From Nocardia bhagyanarayanae (GTDB lineage: Bacteria; Actinomycetota; Actinomycetes; Mycobacteriales; Mycobacteriaceae), in NCBI RefSeq assembly GCF_006716565.1, contig NZ_VFPG01000001.1:5704001-5768000 (forward strand): DNA of 64,000 bases. The letters run 5' to 3'. Below the pieces are notes generated by a model. That model did not search any database, was not told the DNA's origin, and worked only from the letters and a program-made list of their open reading frames with translations. Position 1 is the stretch's first letter. Every line of letters starts with the position of its first letter. The position numbers were made by a program, and so were the translations under genes. Positions 1 through 9,415 of the stretch are shown piece by piece.

Positions 1-99
1 GCGCGCTGTGTGGACGACACCTTGGCCCTGCACCGAGAACGTTGATGTCGGATGTGAGCGCTCTCGACACTCCCGGCAACGCTCGCCGACATGCAGAAC

Positions 100-128
100 G
101 GGCCCGCCAGAACGTATCCGGCGGGCCC
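100..128 (-). terminator. Terminator hairpin downstream of the PlsC-like gene
   Basis: A perfect inverted repeat has 9-bp arms (GGGCCCGCC at 100-108, GGCGGGCCC at 120-128) and an 11-nt loop. It lies 34 bp past the stop of the minus-strand acyltransferase. There is no long T-run, so it resembles the GC-rich stem-only terminators common in actinobacteria. Bases 1-99 hold nothing else recognisable. Confidence 0.6.
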
Positions 129-161
129 GCGGTTGGCTGCTCACCTGCCTGGGCGCTGTTC

Positions 162-926
162 TTACCGACCACCCGAGTCGGCCGGGCGGGCCCCGAGACC
201 GATCTGCTCCCCAGCTGTCTCGCGCAGGCGAGCGACGCCGTCGGTCAGCCGTTGGGAGATCATCGCTGTCAGTGCACTGACATCGGTGTCGTCGTCGACC
301 TCGATCGGTGGGTGCGCGGTGACGAAGTGCTGGCTGCGCGGAAGCAGCTGGAATCGCCTCTGATAGAAGTCGATCGAGCGCTGTACACCCCATTGCGAGA
401 TCGGGACGACCGGAACGCCGGGGTTCAGTTTCGCCAGTCGCGCGGCACCAGTCTTCATGGGACCGGGCATACCGGCAGGGTCGCGGGTAATGGTGCCCTC
501 CGGCATGATCACGACCACCCGTCCCGACTGCAAAACCGCAGATGCGGCTCGGAAGGCTTCACTGGGCTCGGCGGCGCGATCGATCGGGATCTGTTCGGCC
601 GCCCGCATCACCACACCGGCCAACCCGACGAATACTTCGCGTTTGGCGAGGAAATGCGGACTGCGGCCGACATCGACGAGGAACCGCGCGATCAGCAGCG
701 GGTCGACGTGGGACACATGATTGCACACGATGATTGCCGGGCCCGCGCTCGGCACATTCTCGATTCCGCGGTAGCGCGTCGACACCAGCGCGCGTACCGG
801 GGGATGCGCTGCGAGGTAGACCGCATTCCACCACGGGTTGAAACTCTCGCCCGTGTGCACTCGCCAGGGCCAGCGGTATTCTCGGGGCGGTCGGGCCGTC
901 GGGTCGGTTCCCGCAATGTTGTTCAT
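162..926 (-). CDS. 1-acyl-sn-glycerol-3-phosphate acyltransferase (PlsC/AGPAT family)
   Basis: A 254-residue protein that should transfer an acyl chain to a lysophospholipid-type acceptor at the inner membrane. The family motifs are visible: NHVSHVD (the HX4D catalytic motif) in the N-terminal half and PEGT (motif III, acceptor binding) about 85 residues later. The ATG at 926 is chosen because GAGGACAG sits just upstream and the family-like N-terminus begins here; the frame is open further upstream but would run into the CoA-transferase gene. It follows pcaJ in the same direction after a 158-bp gap, so co-transcription is possible, though the reaction has no obvious link to aromatic catabolism. 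The acyl and acceptor specificity cannot be read from the sequence. Confidence 0.85.
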   Translation of the reverse strand: MNNIAGTDPTARPPREYRWPWRVHTGESFNPWWNAVYLAAHPPVRALVSTRYRGIENVPSAGPAIIVCNHVSHVDPLLIARFLVDVGRSPHFLAKREVFVGLAGVVMRAAEQIPIDRAAEPSEAFRAASAVLQSGRVVVIMPEGTITRDPAGMPGPMKTGAARLAKLNPGVPVVPISQWGVQRSIDFYQRRFQLLPRSQHFVTAHPPIEVDDDTDVSALTAMISQRLTDGVARLRETAGEQIGLGARPADSGGR

Positions 927-1084
927 CTGTCCTCGCGAATGCAGCGACACGCGCCGGCCTTTCCGCGGCAGGTCGGTCGGTAGTGGAGTTGTTCGTCGGC
1001 CGAAGGGCCCGGCCGCGTTCGACGCCGGCCGACGGACCCGGCCCCGCCCCCTCGGCGGGGCCGGGTGCGTCGCGGCTCGTACGT

Positions 1085-1729
1085 TCAGGCCAGAGCCAGG
1101 GCGACCGTGAAGTCGGCCCCGGTGGCGGCCCGGATCTCGGATTCGCTGACACCGGGCGCGGTTTCGACCAAGTGCAGCCCGTCGGGGCCGATGTCGAACA
1201 CGGCCAGGTCGGTGATGATGCGGTGCACGCAGCCCTTTCCGGTCAGCGGCAGGCTGCACTGTTCGACGATTTTCGGTTCGCCGCTGCGCGAGCAATGCTC
1301 CATCATCACGATGACCCGTTTCGCGCCGTGGACCAGATCCATCGCCCCGCCCATGCCCTTGACCATCTTGCCCGGAATCATCCAGTTCGCAAGGTCACCA
1401 CGGGTGCTGACCTGCATGGCGCCCAGCACCGCGACATCGACGCAGCCGCCGCGGATCATCCCGAACGACTGCGCGGAGTCGAAGTAGGTCGCGCCGGGCA
1501 GGACGGTGATCGTCTCCTTGCCAGCGTTGATCAGTTCGGGGTCGACTTCGTCTTCGCTCGGGTAGGGGCCGACACCGAGCACGCCGTTCTCCGAGTGCAG
1601 CACGACAGTGACGTCGTCGGGCAGGTAGTTCGGCACCAGGGTGGGCATCCCGATGCCCAGGTTGACGTATTGGCCATCGCGCAGCTCGGCGGCCACGCGC
1701 GCGGCCAGTTCCTGGCGGGTGAGACTCAT
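1085..1729 (-). CDS. pcaJ: 3-oxoacid (beta-ketoadipate) CoA-transferase subunit B
   Basis: A 214-residue beta subunit of a succinyl-CoA:3-oxoacid CoA-transferase, the usual size for PcaJ/ScoB. The motif SENGVLGVG contains the glutamate that forms the covalent CoA thioester in this family. The start ATG at 1729 overlaps the stop of subunit A as ATGA, so the two subunits are translationally coupled and presumably form a heteromeric enzyme. Context (IclR regulator, thiolase remnant, maleylacetate reductase, hydroxyquinol dioxygenase) favours beta-ketoadipate over acetoacetate as substrate. That assignment is inference; ScoAB and PcaIJ cannot be separated by motif alone. Confidence 0.85.
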   Translation of the reverse strand: MSLTRQELAARVAAELRDGQYVNLGIGMPTLVPNYLPDDVTVVLHSENGVLGVGPYPSEDEVDPELINAGKETITVLPGATYFDSAQSFGMIRGGCVDVAVLGAMQVSTRGDLANWMIPGKMVKGMGGAMDLVHGAKRVIVMMEHCSRSGEPKIVEQCSLPLTGKGCVHRIITDLAVFDIGPDGLHLVETAPGVSESEIRAATGADFTVALALA

Positions 1730-2475
1730 GCGCGGACCGTCCTGTTCTCGATGCCAACCTCGACGCGGCCGACGTGCACGACTCGCTGGACGTGGATGCC
1801 GGGGGTGTGGACCTGGTCGGGGTCGAGTTCGCCGGGTTCGACCAGTTCTTCGACCTGGGCGATGGTGATGCGCCCGGCCGCTGCGGCGGGCGGGTTGAAG
1901 TTGCGCGCGCTGCGCCGGTAGACGAGGTTGCCGTGCCGGTCGCCCTTCCAAGCGTGGACCAGTGCGAAGTCGGTGACGATCGCCTGCTCGAGCACGTAGG
2001 GCACGCCGTCGAAGACGCGGGTCTCTTTGGCCGGGCTGGCCAGCGCGATCCCGCCGTTGCCGTCGTAGCGCAGGGGCAGCCCACCTTCGGCGACCTGGGT
2101 GCCGACGCCGGCTGGAGTGTAGAACGCGGGAATCCCCGCGCCACCTGCGCGCATGCGCTCGGCCAGTGTGCCCTGTGGCGTCAGTTCGACTTCGAGTTCG
2201 CCGGCCAGGAACTGGCGGGCAAACTCTGCGTTGGAGCCGACATAGGAGCTGGTTGTGCGGCGGATCCGGTGGGCCTCGAGCAGCACGCCGAGGCCGGAGC
2301 CCGCGGTGCCGCAGTTGTTGCTGACCACCTCAAGCTCGCTGGCGCCCTGGGCGAGCACGGCGTCGATGAGCGCCTGTGGCACTCCGACCAGGCCGAACCC
2401 GCCGACCGCGAGCGAGGCGCCGTCGTGGATATCGGCGACGGCTGTGGCTGCCGTCGCAATGACTTTGTCGATCAC
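1726..2475 (-). CDS. pcaI: 3-oxoacid (beta-ketoadipate) CoA-transferase subunit A
   Basis: The alpha subunit, 249 residues from a GTG at 2475, placing VIDKV at the N-terminus as is usual in this family. An upstream in-frame GTG at 2532 would add 19 residues that do not resemble the family. The glycine-rich segment [10 protein letters not shown] near residue 25 matches the CoA-binding GGFG motif. With subunit B it would move CoA from succinyl-CoA to beta-ketoadipate, the step before thiolytic cleavage. It is divergent from the IclR regulator gene; the 200-bp space between them should hold both promoters, so direct control by that regulator is likely but unproven. Confidence 0.85.
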   Translation of the reverse strand: MIDKVIATAATAVADIHDGASLAVGGFGLVGVPQALIDAVLAQGASELEVVSNNCGTAGSGLGVLLEAHRIRRTTSSYVGSNAEFARQFLAGELEVELTPQGTLAERMRAGGAGIPAFYTPAGVGTQVAEGGLPLRYDGNGGIALASPAKETRVFDGVPYVLEQAIVTDFALVHAWKGDRHGNLVYRRSARNFNPPAAAAGRITIAQVEELVEPGELDPDQVHTPGIHVQRVVHVGRVEVGIENRTVRA

Positions 2476-2675
2476 GCCAGCAATAGTAGACGACACGTTC
2501 GTAATGCGTACACTCGTTTGTATGGCGAACACACAGGTGGCGCAGTGACCGGCAGAGCACGCCCAGCTGCCGCCGTGTCGCAGGGCCGCCCCGTAGCCTC
2601 GAGCCCGATCTGATGGACCGTCATCCGCCGCGGGTGGATGCCATCGGGTTCAATCACGAAGGAGCTGGGCCAGTC

Positions 2676-3455
2676 ATGACCGAACCGTCACCGGAGTACG
2701 TGCAGTCCCTCGGACGAGGCCTGGCCGTCATCCGATCGTTCGACGCCGAGCATCCTCGGCGCACACTGAGCGAGGTCGCCGCAGCCACCGACTTGACACG
2801 CGCGACCGCGCGCCGGTTCCTGCTCACCCTGGTCGACCTCGGCTACGTGCGCACCGATGGCAGCCAGTTCTGGCTCACACCAAGGGTTCTCGAACTCGGC
2901 TACAGCTTCCTGTCCAGTCTGAGCCTGCCCGACCTGGCGGGCCCGCACCTCGAGGCGCTGGCCGAGAAGGTCCGCGAGTCCACCTCGGTATCGATCCTGG
3001 ACGGCACCGACATCGTCTACGTCGCCCGCGTACCGGTCAGCCGGATCATGACGGTCTCGATCAGCATCGGCACCCGCTTCCCTGCCTTCGCCACCTCGAT
3101 GGGCCGGGTCCTGCTCGCCGACCTCGACCCCCAGGCGCTGGAGCGCTACCTGGCCGGGGCCGACCTCACCCCGATCACGCCCAGCACCATCACCACCGCG
3201 GCACACCTGCGCGCCGAGCTGCAACGGGTGCGCGCCGAGGGCTACTGCGTCGTCGACCAGGAACTCGAACACGGCCTGCGTTCGATGGCAGCCCCGATCC
3301 ACGACCGGCACGGCACCGTCGTGGCCGCGGTGAACATCTCCACCCACGCCGCCCGCTACAGCCTGGCCGAGGTCCACGATCGCCTGATTCCCGCGCTGCT
3401 CGAGACCAGCGCCGCCATCGAGCACGACCTGACACAGATCCGCTCCAACACCTGA
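2676..3455 (+). CDS. IclR-family regulator (PcaR/PobR-like)
   Basis: A 259-residue IclR-type transcription factor. An N-terminal winged helix-turn-helix (about residues 8-68) starts with YVQSLGRGLAVI, typical of the PcaR/CatR branch, and is followed by the effector-binding domain (about 85-250). The ATG at 2676 is preferred because AAGGAG lies about 13 nt upstream; an in-frame ATG at 2613 would add 21 residues of non-family sequence. It is divergent from pcaIJ and 16 bp upstream of the thiolase remnant. PcaR-type proteins usually activate beta-ketoadipate genes in response to a pathway intermediate; the effector here is inferred, not visible. Confidence 0.85.
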   Translation: MTEPSPEYVQSLGRGLAVIRSFDAEHPRRTLSEVAAATDLTRATARRFLLTLVDLGYVRTDGSQFWLTPRVLELGYSFLSSLSLPDLAGPHLEALAEKVRESTSVSILDGTDIVYVARVPVSRIMTVSISIGTRFPAFATSMGRVLLADLDPQALERYLAGADLTPITPSTITTAAHLRAELQRVRAEGYCVVDQELEHGLRSMAAPIHDRHGTVVAAVNISTHAARYSLAEVHDRLIPALLETSAAIEHDLTQIRSNT

Positions 3456-3471
3456 TCCACGAGGAAGATTC

Positions 3472-4553
<1,082 letters not shown>

Positions 4554-4845
4554 CCTGCTCGGTGGACCCCGTCGGCGGCTAGGTTCTGCGTGGAGATGCC
4601 GGACCTAGCCGCGCTTGCGGCTTGCGCGCACCACGACCGCTCCCGCGCGTCGTACTCCACCGGCTCGAACGTGGCGAAGCCCAGCTCACGCGGCGCTTTC
4701 AACGCATCGTGGGTGTTGTAGGTGCTCGACTCTGCCTGCACGCCGGTCACCGCTCGGAGGAGCTGCGAAATGTCGTGACCGGCCGTCGACGTCGCAGAAC
4801 AAAGGGTGCCGACCGGTGCATGCGCTACGCCCTCGCTACGCACGC
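4554..4845 (-). other. Gene-less stretch with a possible decayed coding remnant
   Basis: No intact gene is visible. On the minus strand about 65 codons (roughly 4795-4600) read without stops as a plausible protein fragment including LLRAVTGVQAESSTYNTHDA, which looks more like real coding sequence than like an antisense shadow. It has no convincing start, no recognisable domain and no intact continuation. It may be a remnant of a gene lost in the same events that damaged the neighbouring thiolase; that is inference. Confidence 0.3.
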
Positions 4846-5577
4846 CTAGGCGTCGCGACCGCCCACGGGCGGTCGCGCGATGGAACCGCTGAGCAGATCC
4901 AGCGCGTCGACAGCGCTGTTCACTCGAGGTGAACCCCCCGCGGTCGGCTCCCCGAGCTGGGCGGCGACCCATTCCCGGCTCGGGCCGGACTCATGGCGCC
5001 CGGAGACGAACCACACCCCGCGCGCGGGTCGGTCGGACTGGTTGACGTACATGTGCGGGCGGGTGGAGTCGAACCAGAGCGAGTCACCGGCGCCGATCGT
5101 GTACTTGTCGAACCCCAGCAGCAGCGTGAGTTCCCCGGAGAACAGGTAGGCGTACTCGGTTCCGGAGTGCCGCATCGGCATCCGGTCGACCGAGCTCGCG
5201 GCTCCGGGTTCATAGGTGACCAGCAGCGCATCGACGTCGGAGTCCGGCCCGACCGCGAGCTTCTCCCAGCGGACCCCGTTGGCCATCTCGAGCACGGGGT
5301 TGTCAGTACCGCGCTGAACAACCTGTTCAGCGGCGCTGTCGGGCGATTCGGCAGCCGGTTCGGTCGTGCGCCCATGCTCGATCCCGAGCAGTTCGTCGAG
5401 CGATACCTCGAGGTGGTTGACCAAGGCGTAGAGGGTGCTCACCGAGGGTTGGGACTTGTTGTTCTCGATCTGGGAGAGCTGACTGGCCGAGATCCCGACC
5501 GCGGACGCCACCGCCCGCAGGCTCGACCCGCGATCCTGGCGCGCCTGCTTCAGCGCCGGCCCGATCCTGTCCTGCAT
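4846..5577 (-). CDS. XRE-family regulator with C-terminal cupin domain
   Basis: A 243-residue regulator with an N-terminal Cro/CI-type helix-turn-helix (about residues 8-62, containing VGISASQLSQIENNKSQPS) and a cupin_2 sensor domain (about 115-185, with the turn EYAYLFSGELTLLLG). This XRE-cupin architecture is typical of repressors of catabolic operons that bind a small carboxylate or sugar-like effector. The ATG at 5577 has AGGGG 8 nt upstream. It is divergent from the hydroxyquinol operon, and similar TGAACAT-containing sites lie both near its own start (about 5633-5641) and at the operon promoter, suggesting it controls both directions. The effector is unknown. Confidence 0.85.
   Translation of the reverse strand: MQDRIGPALKQARQDRGSSLRAVASAVGISASQLSQIENNKSQPSVSTLYALVNHLEVSLDELLGIEHGRTTEPAAESPDSAAEQVVQRGTDNPVLEMANGVRWEKLAVGPDSDVDALLVTYEPGAASSVDRMPMRHSGTEYAYLFSGELTLLLGFDKYTIGAGDSLWFDSTRPHMYVNQSDRPARGVWFVSGRHESGPSREWVAAQLGEPTAGGSPRVNSAVDALDLLSGSIARPPVGGRDA
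4854..4877. terminator. Hairpin overlapping the 3' end of the XRE-cupin gene
   Basis: Perfect 10-bp arms (CGCGACCGCC at 4854-4863, GGCGGTCGCG at 4868-4877) with a 4-nt loop lie inside the last codons of the regulator. The hairpin could stop transcription from either side of this convergent junction. There is no T-run. Confidence 0.45.
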
Positions 5578-5771
5578 CAGCAAACCCCTGTCTGCTCATC
5601 AACTATCAGCGAACAATAGCGTTTCACCAACAATGAACATACCCGCCGAACTCCGAGCGGGCGCTCCGCTACCCCAGCTTCCCTAGCAGGGCTGACAGCG
5701 CGCGCCAGCCCATTTGTCCAGGACCCCCTCCCGTGAAGATTCGGTGTCATAAAACACCGGCCCGATAGTGG

Positions 5772-5809
5772 TTGACATCACTCACGTCATGTTCAATGAT
5801 ACTGAACAT
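5772..5809 (+). promoter_or_regulatory. Candidate promoter and operator of the hydroxyquinol operon
   Basis: TTGACA at 5772-5777 is a perfect -35 hexamer. Downstream is an inverted repeat, ATGTTCA at 5789-5795 and TGAACAT at 5803-5809, separated by 7 nt, positioned over the likely -10 region (GATACT at 5798-5803, spacing long at 20). A related AATGAACAT occurs at about 5633-5641 near the divergent regulator start. This fits repression by the XRE-cupin protein through occlusion of the -10; the pairing of regulator and site is inferred. Confidence 0.55.
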
Positions 5810-5860
5810 ATCCGGTGGCGGTTCTCGCCCCGTTCCCGTCATCGACGACGAAGGAGTCTC

Positions 5861-5959
5861 GTGTCTTCCCCGCATGAACACACACCTCCGATCCGGCGGC
5901 CGCGGTCTGTCCTCGCCTCGATCGAAATCGCCCGTGCAGAGCAGGGCTCGACATGTTGA
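5861..5959 (+). CDS. Possible 32-residue leader ORF
   Basis: A GTG at 5861 is preceded by an excellent AAGGAG four bases upstream and opens 32 codons whose TGA (5957-5959) overlaps the ATG of the next gene. The peptide is Arg/Pro-rich at the start and has no recognised domain. It could be a coupled leader peptide or the truncated head of a lost gene. The ribosome-binding site is better than that of the following dehydrogenase, which would therefore depend on coupling. No homology judgement is possible. Confidence 0.35.
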   Translation: MSSPHEHTPPIRRPRSVLASIEIARAEQGSTC

Positions 5960-6843
5960 TCGGATTTGCCGGCTTGGGCCGGATGGGCAGGCCCATGGCC
6001 ACGCACCTGGCCGCTGCCGGGCACACCGTGCTCGCCTACGACCCGGTCACCGAGCAGGCGCCCGCGTCGGTGGGATTGGTCGACACCGCCCAAGCGCTGG
6101 CCGCCACCGAGATCTCGATCAGCATGCTGCCCGACTGCGCGGCGACCCACGCACTGGTCACCGAGGCGTTGACCGACGTCGCCCCCGGCCACCTGCACAT
6201 CATCATGGGCACCGTCGGCCCCGCGGTCGTGCGCGAGCTGGCGGCGCTGTCGTGGATCGACGTCGTCGACGCACCCGTCTCGGGCAGCGTGTCGATGGCC
6301 GAGGCCGCCACGATCACCACCATGGTCGGCGCCAGCGCCGCACAGTTCGACCGAGTACAGCCGGTGCTGGCCGCGATGACCGCCAGGCAGTTCCACGCGG
6401 GTCCGGCCGGTGCCGGTTCCACCGCCAAACTCGCGGTCAACGCGGTGCTCGCCGGCTTGAGTCAGGCTGTGGCAGAAGGTGTTCTCCTCGCCGAGGCAGG
6501 TGGCTTGGACCCAGCCATTTTCTACGGGATCCTCACCAACAGCGCCGCCGGCGCACCGTATGTCGGCTACAAGCAGCAGGCCTACCTCGCCCCGGAAACC
6601 ACTCCCGTCGCCGCCCCGGTCTCGCTGATCCGTAAAGACCTCGGCCTGGCACTGGATCTGGCCCATCGCCATCACCTCATCTTGCCCGGCGCCGAAGCGG
6701 CCTTCGGTGTACTCGACGAGGCCGTAGCAGGTGGACTGGCTTCGGCCGACATGGCCGAGGTCCTCACCGCCTTGCGCCGCAGCAACGCCTCGGCGTTGCC
6801 CGAAATCCCCTCCCCCGCATTGCATACAGGAGCACTCTCATGA
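5953..6843 (+). CDS. 6-phosphogluconate / 3-hydroxyisobutyrate dehydrogenase-like oxidoreductase
   Basis: A 296-residue beta-hydroxyacid dehydrogenase with an N-terminal Rossmann fold (GLGRMG, residues 8-13), the substrate-binding signature DAPVSGS (107-113) and the catalytic lysine K159 in GAGSTAKLAVN. These enzymes oxidise a beta-hydroxyacid or reduce the matching semialdehyde with NAD(P). It is the first full-length gene of the operon and overlaps the next gene by ATGA. Its substrate is unknown; no hydroxylase or decarboxylase that would make hydroxyquinol lies in the operon, so this protein, the NTF2-like protein and the zinc dehydrogenase are the candidates for the upper pathway. Confidence 0.8.
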   Translation: MLIGFAGLGRMGRPMATHLAAAGHTVLAYDPVTEQAPASVGLVDTAQALAATEISISMLPDCAATHALVTEALTDVAPGHLHIIMGTVGPAVVRELAALSWIDVVDAPVSGSVSMAEAATITTMVGASAAQFDRVQPVLAAMTARQFHAGPAGAGSTAKLAVNAVLAGLSQAVAEGVLLAEAGGLDPAIFYGILTNSAAGAPYVGYKQQAYLAPETTPVAAPVSLIRKDLGLALDLAHRHHLILPGAEAAFGVLDEAVAGGLASADMAEVLTALRRSNASALPEIPSPALHTGALS

Positions 6844-7244
6844 CCGGCGACACCCTCGCCACCGACACGATCGTAGCGACCATCGCCGCGCTCGAGGATG
6901 CACGCTACACCGCAGTACTGGCCGGAGACATCGACGCCTTCGCCGCCCTGGCCCACCCCGATTTGATCTACACCCATTCCAACGCCGTCGTCGACACCCT
7001 CGACAGCTATCTGGACAAACTCCGCAGCGGGTTCTACGTCTACCACCGCATCGACCACCCTGTAAACCGGATCGCAATCGTGGGCGATACCGCGGTCGTC
7101 TCCGGAGAGATGCATGCCGACATCACCGCGGGCGGAGTCCGCAAACAGCTCGGCAACCGCGCGCAGGCGATCTGGGTACGCCAGGGCGATCAGTGGCTGC
7201 TGCTGGCCTACGGTCCCACCGTCATCCCCGGGGAGCCCCGATGA
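6840..7244 (+). CDS. NTF2-like / SnoaL-like domain protein (DUF4440 type)
   Basis: A 134-residue single-domain protein of the cone-shaped NTF2-like fold. The region HPDLIYTHSNAVVDTLDSYL is typical of DUF4440 members, and the C-terminus ends in the usual W-x-LL-x-Y strand (QWLLLAYG). This fold serves as dehydratase, isomerase, cyclase or pure binding protein, and catalytic residues cannot be assigned from sequence. It is coupled by ATGA at both ends, so it is a fixed part of the operon and probably acts on an intermediate of the route that yields hydroxyquinol. Confidence 0.75.
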   Translation: MTGDTLATDTIVATIAALEDARYTAVLAGDIDAFAALAHPDLIYTHSNAVVDTLDSYLDKLRSGFYVYHRIDHPVNRIAIVGDTAVVSGEMHADITAGGVRKQLGNRAQAIWVRQGDQWLLLAYGPTVIPGEPR

Positions 7245-8317
7245 GCACCTTCACCTACGACGGCCTGCCCGGCCGCATAGTCTTCGGCTCCGGCACGACC
7301 AGCACCCGGTTGCTCAGAGAACTGGATTTGCTGGGCGCTGAGCGGATTCTGCTCATCGCCTCCGACACCGAAGGTGAGCTCGCCACCGGGATGTGTGCGC
7401 CGTTTGCCGACCGTGTCGCTGCCACCTTCTCCCAGGTCCGCCCGCATGTTCCGGTCGAGGTGGCCGAACTGGCCCGCAAGGCCGCCACCGAAGCCGACGC
7501 CGATCTGGTGCTGTCGGTGGGTGGTGGATCCACCACCGGCACCGCCAAAGCCGTCGCCCTGACCACCGGCTTGCCCATCCTCGCGGTCCCGACCACCTAC
7601 GCCGGATCCGAGGTCACCCCGGTGTGGGGCATGACCGACCGCGGCCGCAAGACCACCGGTACCGACCGGCGGGTCCTGCCGAAGACCGTGGTCTATGACC
7701 CCGATCTGACCACGTCGCTGCCGGTGCCGCTGTCGGTCGCCAGCGGCCTCAACGCCGTCGCCCATTGCGTGGAGGCGTTCTGGGCGCCGCGGCGCAGCCC
7801 GGTCTCGAGCGCCGTGGCCGAGGACGGCATCCGCCACCTCGTTGCCGGTCTGAGCGCTGTCGAGACCTGCCCGACCGGTCGGGCCGCCCGCGGTGACCTG
7901 CTGCTGGGCGCCTACCTGGCCGGGTCGGCGTTCGCCGTGGCCGGATCGGGTCTGCACCACAAGATCTGTCACGTGCTCGGCGGCGCCTTCGACCTGCCGC
8001 ATGCCCAGACCCACGCGATCGTGCTGCCGTACGTGCTGGCCTACAACGCCCCCAACGCTGTCGAGGCGTCCGACCGCATCGCCCGGGCACTGGGTCGACC
8101 CGACATCGTCACCGCGCTGCGTGAACTCGGAACCGGGCTCGGCGTTCGCGGCGGCCTGCGTGATCTCGGCATGAGCGAAGCCGACATCGACACCGTGATC
8201 GACGACATCACCGCGATCGCCCCCGCCGACAACCCCACCCCGGTCACCGACGACGGTGTGCGCGCCATCCTGCGCGGCGCGTGGGCCGGAGACGATCCGG
8301 TGGAGACGCCACGATGA
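7241..8317 (+). CDS. Maleylacetate reductase
   Basis: A 358-residue member of the iron-containing alcohol dehydrogenase superfamily, maleylacetate reductase branch. Visible are the nucleotide-binding loop [12 protein letters not shown] (about 86-97), the [12 protein letters not shown] segment and the histidine regions [11 protein letters not shown] and [11 protein letters not shown] that normally face the active site. It should reduce maleylacetate with NAD(P)H to beta-ketoadipate. It overlaps both neighbours by ATGA and directly precedes hydroxyquinol dioxygenase, whose product it takes; together with pcaIJ this forms a coherent lower pathway. Confidence 0.92.
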   Translation: MSTFTYDGLPGRIVFGSGTTSTRLLRELDLLGAERILLIASDTEGELATGMCAPFADRVAATFSQVRPHVPVEVAELARKAATEADADLVLSVGGGSTTGTAKAVALTTGLPILAVPTTYAGSEVTPVWGMTDRGRKTTGTDRRVLPKTVVYDPDLTTSLPVPLSVASGLNAVAHCVEAFWAPRRSPVSSAVAEDGIRHLVAGLSAVETCPTGRAARGDLLLGAYLAGSAFAVAGSGLHHKICHVLGGAFDLPHAQTHAIVLPYVLAYNAPNAVEASDRIARALGRPDIVTALRELGTGLGVRGGLRDLGMSEADIDTVIDDITAIAPADNPTPVTDDGVRAILRGAWAGDDPVETPR

Positions 8318-9198
8318 GCACCGACAACACGCTCGCCACGGATCGGGAAGCCGCGGTCACCGCCGAGGTGCTGGCCGCCTTCGCCGAGACGGCCGATCCC
8401 CGGCTGCGCGAGGTGATAGGCAGCCTCGTCGAGCACCTGCACGCCTTCGCCCGCGACATCCGGCTCACCGAGTCCGAATGGGCTGCCGCGATCGAATTCC
8501 TCACCCGCGCAGGACATATCACCGACAGTCGCCGTCAGGAGTTCATCCTGCTCTCCGACGTGCTCGGGCTGTCGATGCTCACGGTCGCGATCAATGAACC
8601 CCAGGCGCCCGGCGCCACCGAGGCCACGGTCTTCGGCCCGTTCTTCGTCGACGACGCCCCGGAAATACCGCTCGACGGCGACATCGCCCAGGGCGCATCG
8701 GGTGTGGCGTGCTACGTGTCGGGCGAGGTGCGCTCGGTGACCGGAGAACCGATCCCCGGCGCACGGATCGAGGTGTGGGAAGCCGACGACGATGGCTTCT
8801 ACGACGTCCAATACCCCGACGGGCGCACCGCCGGGCGCGGCTGGCTGAGTTCAGGCACCGACGGCGAATACCGTTTCTGGTCGGTGCTGCCGGCCCCGTA
8901 CCCGATCCCGCACGACGGCCCGGTGGGCGATCTGCTCACCGCGACCGGCCGGGGCCCGATGCGGCCCGCGCATCTGCACTTCATGGTGACCGCGCCCGGG
9001 TTCCGGAAGTTGATCACCCATATTTTCCTCGCCGAGGACCCCTACCTGGCCTGTGACGCGGTGTTCGGTGTCAAGGACAGCCTGGTGGTCGACGTGTCCT
9101 GGCACCACGACACCGCCGCTCCCGACGGCTCTCACCCCCAGGGCGATTGGACGAGTATCGTTTTCGACCTGGTCCTCGCCCCACACGGCGACCAGTAG
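8314..9198 (+). CDS. Hydroxyquinol 1,2-dioxygenase (intradiol)
   Basis: A 294-residue intradiol ring-cleavage enzyme with an N-terminal helical dimerisation domain (about 1-100) and a beta-sandwich catalytic domain. The Fe(III) ligands are visible: Y163 in [10 protein letters not shown]196 in PYPIPH, and H220 and H222 in PAHLHF. The sequence fits hydroxyquinol enzymes better than catechol enzymes. It cleaves benzene-1,2,4-triol to maleylacetate. It is coupled to the reductase upstream and followed by a 217-bp gap before the transporter gene. Confidence 0.92.
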   Translation: MSTDNTLATDREAAVTAEVLAAFAETADPRLREVIGSLVEHLHAFARDIRLTESEWAAAIEFLTRAGHITDSRRQEFILLSDVLGLSMLTVAINEPQAPGATEATVFGPFFVDDAPEIPLDGDIAQGASGVACYVSGEVRSVTGEPIPGARIEVWEADDDGFYDVQYPDGRTAGRGWLSSGTDGEYRFWSVLPAPYPIPHDGPVGDLLTATGRGPMRPAHLHFMVTAPGFRKLITHIFLAEDPYLACDAVFGVKDSLVVDVSWHHDTAAPDGSHPQGDWTSIVFDLVLAPHGDQ

Positions 9199-9415
9199 CC
9201 CCTCACCCCGCGGCAGTTCTTCCGGACGGCACAGCCGCCGGACATTAGCGACCGCGCCCCTCGTGGCCCGGATCGGACGGAACAACAAAAGCTCCCTCCA
9301 GCATGCGCTGGGGTGCGTGTTCCACACCCCGCGAGGCGAGGTTCGTCGCCAACCGCGATTCGAAGATCACCGCTGCCCGGGAACGATCCCAGCAGCTCAC
9401 ACTGGAGGTACAACG

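Noticed and set aside
162..1295. Longer PlsC-like protein starting at 1295
   Set aside because: The extra 123 residues overlap the CoA-transferase gene and have no family character; a good ribosome-binding site precedes the ATG at 926.
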